From: Candidatus Woesearchaeota archaeon
Lineage (GTDB): Archaea; Nanobdellota; Nanobdellia; Woesearchaeales; UBA10107
DNA: 8,338 bases
Reading direction: 5' to 3'
NCBI GenBank assembly: GCA_013331965.1
Contig: DUFL01000050.1
Coordinates: 18,841-27,178, forward strand
A program made the translations under genes and the position numbers. Below are positions 1-3,425 of this stretch, one piece after another (the stretch's first letter is position 1; each line of letters starts with the position of its first letter). The notes beneath the pieces were generated by a model, which saw nothing but the letters and a program-made list of their open reading frames with translations, was not told where the DNA came from and searched no databases.

Positions 1-130
1 CTCACGCAAGCGTGAGATGCAAAGCTGTGCGCAACTTCGTTGCTGAGCCACTCCTCCCCGGCGAGAGTATTCTAATCTTATCTTGGGTCTCACGTAGTGG
101 CGGCAAAAAATTAAGCCTCGGTGCAGGTGC
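1..130. other. GC-rich hairpin-rich non-coding stretch, possible partial structured RNA
   Basis: By hand count this stretch is about 54 percent GC, well above the AT-rich genes around it, and it has no convincing reading frame. It contains a perfect 6-bp hairpin at 1-16 (CTCACG, loop CAAG, CGTGAG), a 5-bp hairpin at 31-43 (GCAAC, loop TTC, GTTGC), and a long-range 6-bp pairing of GCCACT (47-52) with AGTGGC (96-101). CTCACG recurs at 89-94, so 11-16 could switch partners between 1-6 and 89-94. GC enrichment and nested pairing in an AT-rich archaeal genome are typical of structured RNA. I could not match it to SRP, RNase P, 5S or tRNA, and the strand is undecided. It probably continues beyond the left edge. 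From 131 to 170 the sequence is AT-rich and featureless. Confidence 0.3.
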
Positions 131-171
131 TAACTTTATTTAAGCATAACTTAACCAAATTCATAGCAACA

Positions 172-180
172 TTTAAATAT
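172..180 (+). promoter_or_regulatory. TATA box for the membrane protein/pilin operon
   Basis: TTTAAATAT is a good archaeal TATA box. Its centre lies about 29 nt upstream of the ATG at 205, which puts the expected transcription start within about 4 nt of the start codon. The message is therefore predicted to be leaderless, in keeping with the absence of a Shine-Dalgarno motif before 205. Confidence 0.7.
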
Positions 181-204
181 ACAAATAACTGAAAAAACTA
201 AAAG

Positions 205-498
205 ATGGTAGACTTCATAACGGGCGTCATACAAATAGCGAATCTTGTGCTTGCTGTTGTGGCGGGCCTTATCGCATCTTCTATGTTTGCAGTTTCCAAG
301 AAAGAAAGTTTAAGGCCGTGGAAAGCACTTGCTGCCGCACTGATATTCTTCGCGTTGGAAGAGATATTCGGCGGATTAAGGTCTTTCGGCATTTATTCAA
401 ATGCATGGATAACTCACGTCATCCCTTCAGTAATTTTAGGATTTTTGATATGGGGACTAGTCGCTCAGTTGAGTGTTGTAAAGGAGGCTAAAAAATGA
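205..498 (+). CDS. Small three-helix membrane protein, first of a tandem paralogous pair
   Basis: This 97-residue protein has three predicted membrane helices at about residues 8-30, 41-58 and 69-89 and a short Lys-rich tail, so it is an integral membrane protein. It shares a motif skeleton with the next gene: NLV-x-AV in helix 1, then PWK (38-40) just before helix 2, an acidic residue inside helix 2 (E52/E53), LR (58-59) and G-I (62-63). The match covers nearly the full length, so the two genes look like an old tandem duplication. I do not recognise the family. It heads an operon with its paralog and a pilin-like gene, which suggests a role around a surface filament or a membrane sensor complex; that is inference. 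The TATA box at 172-180 predicts a leaderless start at this ATG. The gene overlaps the next by ATGA. Confidence 0.85.
   Translation: MVDFITGVIQIANLVLAVVAGLIASSMFAVSKKESLRPWKALAAALIFFALEEIFGGLRSFGIYSNAWITHVIPSVILGFLIWGLVAQLSVVKEAKK
482..487 (+). promoter_or_regulatory. Strong Shine-Dalgarno motif
   Basis: AGGAGG, complementary to the archaeal 16S 3' end, lies 7 nt before the ATG at 495, inside the end of the upstream gene. It fixes the start of the second gene and contrasts with the predicted leaderless start of the first. Confidence 0.8.
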
Positions 499-806
499 CT
501 CTTGGACAGTCTGTCGCAATGGTTGCTCCTTATTATAATCTGGTTTTTGCAGTCATCTGCGTAGTATTATTCATTAAACTATTTTCATACAGCTCTAAAA
601 GATTCGCTTATGTCAAGCCCTGGAAGATTTTGTTTTTTGGATTCATACTGTTCATCATCGAGACTGTCATGACTATATTAAGAGGACTCGGAATCATTAA
701 ATTCCACCCTGCAATATTCCCTGCATTTGAGATGGTGATAGTCACTTCATTCATTTATATGCTGCTGCTGCAGAAGCAATTTGCAAAAACAGGAAAGATG
801 GACTAA
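495..806 (+). CDS. Small three-helix membrane protein, second of the tandem pair
   Basis: This 103-residue protein has three predicted membrane helices at about residues 12-31, 45-62 and 74-93. It aligns with the preceding gene product through NLV-x-AV (15-20), PWK (42-44), E56 within helix 2, LR (62-63) and G-I (66-67); with a constant offset of four residues all these positions match up to residue 67. The Glu and Arg in or at the edge of helix 2 are kept in both copies although the surrounding residues have drifted, which suggests they matter for packing or function. The start is set by AGGAGG 7 nt upstream and the ATGA overlap with the previous gene. The stop is one base before the pilin-like start at 808, so the three genes are probably translationally coupled. 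Family unknown to me; likely forms a hetero-oligomer with its paralog (inference). Confidence 0.85.
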   Translation: MTLGQSVAMVAPYYNLVFAVICVVLFIKLFSYSSKRFAYVKPWKILFFGFILFIIETVMTILRGLGIIKFHPAIFPAFEMVIVTSFIYMLLLQKQFAKTGKMD

Positions 807-807
807 A

Positions 808-1053
808 ATGAACAGAAAAGCAATTTCCCCATTATCTTCAACAATAATCTTATTAGTAGTTTCTATCATAATAGGAATCATTGTCATGTCATGGGGTAGA
901 AGCTATGTCGAACAGGCGACTGTAAAAGCAGAGCAAAAGCAGGTCCAGGAAAAACAGACGAGTGTTTTCGAAGATCTTGATGCAAGATTAAGCTCAGGAG
1001 AAATAACAAAAGAGCAGTACGACAAGATGAAGGCTGTTCTGCTTCAGAGTTAA
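808..1053 (+). CDS. Pilin-like protein with SHOCT-like C-terminal tail
   Basis: This 81-residue protein begins NRKAISPLSS followed by a hydrophobic helix (about 10-28). That is the class III signal pattern of archaeal type IV pilins (Pilin_N/DUF1628 type): a basic residue, Ala, then I-S-P, with prepilin peptidase cleavage expected between A5 and I6. After a charged helical linker (31-50), residues 54-78 fit the SHOCT pattern: acidic-Leu, L-x-x-G-E-I-T-x-E-x-Y/F, then K-x-x-LL. There is no room for the usual globular pilin domain. SHOCT tails usually end oligomerising membrane proteins, so it may be a minimal filament subunit or tip/base adaptor (inference). I chose the ATG at 808 because it places the basic cleavage motif at the N-terminus and follows the upstream stop by one base; a TTG at 781 would bury the signal inside the preceding gene. 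Its stop codon overlaps that of the convergent HIT gene. Confidence 0.85.
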   Translation: MNRKAISPLSSTIILLVVSIIIGIIVMSWGRSYVEQATVKAEQKQVQEKQTSVFEDLDARLSSGEITKEQYDKMKAVLLQS

Positions 1054-1562
1054 GGCGTTCTTTCAAGTTGATTCAGCAGATAATTATCTTCTTCATCTTC
1101 GTATGTCAGCTCGGGTTCCTGCACAAGCTCTTTTATCTCTTTTTTTGCTTCTTTCGGATTGTCAATCTCGTCCTTAAGGGTCATTTGAGAGGAAGTTAAA
1201 TCTTCATCAGCCATCTTTATTGTCTGCCAGTGGAAATTCAGCCCGTCATTTTCTATCCTTGGGATTATGTGCATCATCACATGATTTGTTTTTTGCCCGG
1301 CAGAGACTCCATTCTGGATAAGAATATTCGTTCCGTGGCAGTTCAAAGCGTCGAATAATGCAACAGAAAGTTTGTTCGCCACAATGAACATGTGCTCCAT
1401 GATTTCATCAGGCAGCTGCTCTATTATTGTAGTGTGCTGTTTGGGAAGCAGAATTAGATGTCCGGCAGTGCACGGCTTGTCGTTCAATAATGCAGATACG
1501 ACACTGTCTTCATAGACAAGATTTTTCCTTCTTGATATCCTTTCGCATTCAGCGCAGTTCAT
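1050..1562 (-). CDS. HIT-family protein lacking the central triad histidine, acidic tail
   Basis: This 170-residue protein is a HIT-domain protein (histidine triad nucleotide hydrolase or transferase superfamily). Seen in sequence: an N-terminal C-x2-C (C3, C6), the GHLILLPKQH strand (34-43), G-T-N-I and NG-x-x-AGQ (77-90), and the triad region at 94-98 followed by IIPR. In active family members the triad is H-x-H-x-H and the middle His forms the nucleotidyl intermediate. Here it reads H94-V-M96-M-H98, so the nucleophile position is Met. The fold should still bind nucleotides, but hydrolysis is unlikely. Residues after about 115 form a charged, mostly acidic extension (including EDEED at 155-159). 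It overlaps the upstream HIT gene by ATGA and is probably co-transcribed and coupled to it. Its stop shares the TTAA at 1050-1053 with the convergent pilin-like gene. Confidence 0.88.
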   Translation of the reverse strand: MNCAECERISRRKNLVYEDSVVSALLNDKPCTAGHLILLPKQHTTIIEQLPDEIMEHMFIVANKLSVALFDALNCHGTNILIQNGVSAGQKTNHVMMHIIPRIENDGLNFHWQTIKMADEDLTSSQMTLKDEIDNPKEAKKEIKELVQEPELTYEDEEDNYLLNQLERTP

Positions 1563-2164
1563 TTTATGATATTTTCAACCTGTTTTAAATCTATTTTTTC
1601 AAGTTCTTCAGATTTTCCTTTTCCTTTGTTTTCTTTTTCACTTTTATCTTTTCTTTCAGATATTTCTTTCGGAAGTTCAATTCTTGTTCCCAATTTCTGT
1701 GCAAGAAGCCTCTGGATATTAGCCAGATCTTCCTCTCTTGCTTCTTTTTCGGGAAGTTCGAAGACCGTCATTCCATCGTCGTCATTTCTTGGAATAATAT
1801 GGACGATAAGATGAGGGGCTCTTTGTCCTGCAACCGCTCCGTTCGCTATGAAAATATTGGTTCCTGTCGCTCCAAATGATTTTATCATCGCTTTAGAAAT
1901 TAATTTTGAAACTTTTCCCAGCCTTCTTATGACTTCCTCGTGCGCCTGAGGCATAATCATATAGTGGTCTTTTGGCATCAGCAGAACATGTCCTTTCGCT
2001 GCAGGATTTATGTCAATTATCGCAAAACACAGATCATCATCATAAATGATTTTAGAAGGAAGCTTTCCTGAGGCTAAACTGCAGAATAAGCAGTTCTGTT
2101 TCTGAAGCTCTGCCATCTGCTCCGGACTCATTTGAGACAGCTGTTCTTCGGTTAATTCTGGCAT
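1559..2164 (-). CDS. HIT-family protein lacking the central triad histidine, Lys/Glu-rich tail
   Basis: This 201-residue protein has a 24-residue helical lead rich in Glu and Gln, then a HIT domain: C25-x2-C28, DDDLCFAIIDINPAAKGH (42-59), MPKDHY (63-68), G-T-N-I (101-104), NG-x-VAGQ (108-114) and the triad region H118-L-I120-V-H122-IIPR. The middle His, the covalent nucleophile of this superfamily, is Ile. From about 165 the tail is a low-complexity Lys/Glu stretch. It is a distant paralog of the next gene on the same strand and overlaps it by four bases, so the two probably act together, perhaps as a heterodimer, since HIT proteins usually dimerise (inference). A TATA box centred about 25 nt upstream predicts a leaderless start. 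It diverges from the NFACT-R gene, which suggests joint regulation and a link with translation or RNA turnover. Confidence 0.9.
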   Translation of the reverse strand: MPELTEEQLSQMSPEQMAELQKQNCLFCSLASGKLPSKIIYDDDLCFAIIDINPAAKGHVLLMPKDHYMIMPQAHEEVIRRLGKVSKLISKAMIKSFGATGTNIFIANGAVAGQRAPHLIVHIIPRNDDDGMTVFELPEKEAREEDLANIQRLLAQKLGTRIELPKEISERKDKSEKENKGKGKSEELEKIDLKQVENIIK

Positions 2165-2185
2165 AATGTTAATTTTGATTAAATC

Positions 2186-2193
2186 TTTATAAA
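2186..2193 (-). promoter_or_regulatory. TATA box for the HIT gene pair
   Basis: TTTATAAA, a palindromic TATA box, is centred about 25 nt from the minus-strand ATG at 2164, so transcription should start at or next to the start codon. It lies in a 77-bp divergent intergenic region, about 27 bp from the plus-strand box at 2213-2219. Confidence 0.65.
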
Positions 2194-2212
2194 ACTATTG
2201 ACAGCACAACTC

Positions 2213-2219
2213 TTTTAAA
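2213..2219 (+). promoter_or_regulatory. TATA box for the NFACT-R gene
   Basis: TTTTAAA is centred about 25 nt upstream of the ATG at 2242, again the spacing of a leaderless transcript; no Shine-Dalgarno motif precedes that ATG. The transcription factor footprints of this and the divergent box at 2186-2193 would nearly touch. Confidence 0.6.
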
Positions 2220-2241
2220 CTCTTAATCATCTAATAATTCC

Positions 2242-3015
2242 ATGGTAGAAATAGAGATAGATCTTAAAAAGTCGCTTGAGCAGAATGCTTCGGATTATTT
2301 TGATAAATCAAAGAAAGCAAAGCACAAAGTCGAAACAATAAAGAAGATTCTTGAGCAGTTCAAAGAAAAGCTTGCTAAAGTTGAAAAAGAGCAGTTTAAA
2401 ATTCAGGAAGAAAAATCAAGAGAAAAAAGAGTTCTTAAATGGTATGAGAGGTTCAGGTGGTTTATTACTTCTGAAGGATTTTTAGCGGTTGGAGGGAGGG
2501 ATGCAGGCTCTAATGAATTAGTTGTCAAAAAACATATGGAGAAGAACGATTTGGTGTTTCACACCGATGCGGCAGGTTCACCGTTCTTCATCTTGAAAAC
2601 AGAAGGAAAGAAGCCAACAGAAAGAAGCATCCAGGAAGCCGCTGATGCAGTTTATATTTTCTCAAAATCTTTCAAAGCAGGAGTTGGAGGGGTAAATTCA
2701 TTTTATGTCAATCCTGACCAGATTTCTACAACACCTCCTTCGGGAGAATATCTCGAAAAAGGATCTTTTATAATCAACGGAAAAAAGAATCACGTTGTTC
2801 CGAGGTTTAATCTAGCAATTGGAATTATGGAAGACGGTTCTGTGATGTGCGCTCCAGTGAACGCAGTTAAAAAACACTGCAAAAGATTTGTTGAACTTCA
2901 GCAGTCAAGAAATGAAAAGCCTTCTGATCTGGCAAAAAAGATAAAGAAGAAGATTGGTGGAGAGGTAGATGATATTATCAGGGCATTACCTTCTGGAAAT
3001 GTTGGATTGAAGTAA
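2242..3015 (+). CDS. Stand-alone NFACT-R domain protein (C-terminal half of RqcH/Rqc2)
   Basis: This 257-residue protein begins with a charged coiled coil (about 10-60), followed by the NFACT-R/DUF814 domain: WYERFRWF (67-74), the GF-LAVGGRDA-x-x-NE signature that follows, then VFHTDA-x-GSPF, an EAADA helix, and GEYLEKGSFIINGKKN. The rest carries the archaeal C-terminal extension ending in DDIIRALPSG. In full-length RqcH/Rqc2 this region lies behind an NFACT-N domain and helix-hairpin-helix; the protein binds the large ribosomal subunit with peptidyl-tRNA and directs C-terminal tailing of stalled peptides. Here only the coiled-coil and NFACT-R half is present, about half the usual length. The start is clean, with its own promoter, so this looks like a genuinely split gene, not a truncation; an NFACT-N partner would be expected elsewhere. 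Expected cytoplasmic and ribosome- or tRNA-binding (inference from family). Confidence 0.9.
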   Translation: MVEIEIDLKKSLEQNASDYFDKSKKAKHKVETIKKILEQFKEKLAKVEKEQFKIQEEKSREKRVLKWYERFRWFITSEGFLAVGGRDAGSNELVVKKHMEKNDLVFHTDAAGSPFFILKTEGKKPTERSIQEAADAVYIFSKSFKAGVGGVNSFYVNPDQISTTPPSGEYLEKGSFIINGKKNHVVPRFNLAIGIMEDGSVMCAPVNAVKKHCKRFVELQQSRNEKPSDLAKKIKKKIGGEVDDIIRALPSGNVGLK

Positions 3016-3044
3016 TCAAGCTTATTTCAGCGGCATTGGGAATG

Positions 3045-3054
3045 TATTTAAATA
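3045..3054 (+). promoter_or_regulatory. TATA box for the surface-protein operon
   Basis: TATTTAAATA is a strong palindromic TATA box about 30 nt after the NFACT-R stop. Transcription would begin near 3075, leaving a leader of about 12 nt that contains the Shine-Dalgarno motif at 3077-3081. Confidence 0.65.
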
Positions 3055-3076
3055 CTCTTTCTCAATATATTATTAA

Positions 3077-3081
3077 AGGTG
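3077..3081 (+). promoter_or_regulatory. Shine-Dalgarno motif deciding the 3087 start
   Basis: AGGTG, part of the archaeal anti-16S sequence, lies 5 nt before the ATG at 3087. Together with the upstream TATA box it rules out the in-frame ATGs near 3036, which would lie before the predicted transcription start. Confidence 0.65.
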
Positions 3082-3086
3082 TATTA

Positions 3087-3425
3087 ATGAAAGGTCATAT
3101 ATCTCTGTTTAATTTCTTTCTTTTGTTAGTCATGTTTGGGGTTATATTTGTTATATTGTTCAGCATTACAAGCGGTTCTTTGATGACTGGGAATGCAGTT
3201 CATGAAAGTGATAAGAACATATTTCCTGAAGATGTTGTTTATAAAGACCCTCAAGAATTGAAACGGGAGAAAATAATTTCTGCATTGGACGATGCTATTG
3301 AAAGAAAGCTAGCCATTGTAAATGAATTTCAAGGCAATGCTGGTGAATTAGATGATTTAAATCATTTAATTTTGGCATTAAAGGCAAGAAGAGACTATAT
3401 TAATCGAACGCGGAGTAAAAAATGA
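3087..3425 (+). CDS. Small single-pass membrane protein with TGNAV motif
   Basis: This 112-residue protein has one hydrophobic helix near its N-terminus (about 8-27), followed by SLMTGNAV (31-38) and a polar, Glu/Lys-rich, mostly helical part (about 56-104). A TGNAV-like stretch just after an N-terminal anchor is something I associate with secreted or membrane-anchored proteins of Woesearchaeota-like archaea; treat that as recollection. No known domain is recognisable in the soluble part. It is the first gene of an operon with the large beta-helix surface protein, overlapping it by ATGA, so it is probably made in step with it and may act as a small membrane partner (inference). The start is fixed by AGGTG at 3077-3081; an in-frame start at 3036 would add 17 residues but lies upstream of the predicted transcription start. 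Confidence 0.75.
   Translation: MKGHISLFNFFLLLVMFGVIFVILFSITSGSLMTGNAVHESDKNIFPEDVVYKDPQELKREKIISALDDAIERKLAIVNEFQGNAGELDDLNHLILALKARRDYINRTRSKK
3412..3415 (+). promoter_or_regulatory. Shine-Dalgarno motif for the large surface protein
   Basis: GGAG lies 6 nt before the ATG at 3422, inside the end of the preceding gene. It supports 3422 over the in-frame ATG at 3455, which has no such motif. Confidence 0.55.

Noticed and set aside
3..143. A stop-free plus-strand frame of 46 codons entering from the left edge and ending in TAA at 141-143.
   Set aside because: Its codons (CGC, CGT, CTC, CCC, GGC) differ from neighbouring genes, the opposite strand is also open there, and hairpins explain the composition better.
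781..807. A TTG start that would add nine residues to the pilin-like protein.
   Set aside because: It would overlap the previous gene and push the basic class III cleavage motif away from the N-terminus; the ATG at 808 fits better.
3036..3086. An upstream in-frame ATG for the small TGNAV membrane protein.
   Set aside because: It lies before or within the TATA box at 3045-3054, while AGGTG at the right spacing supports 3087.
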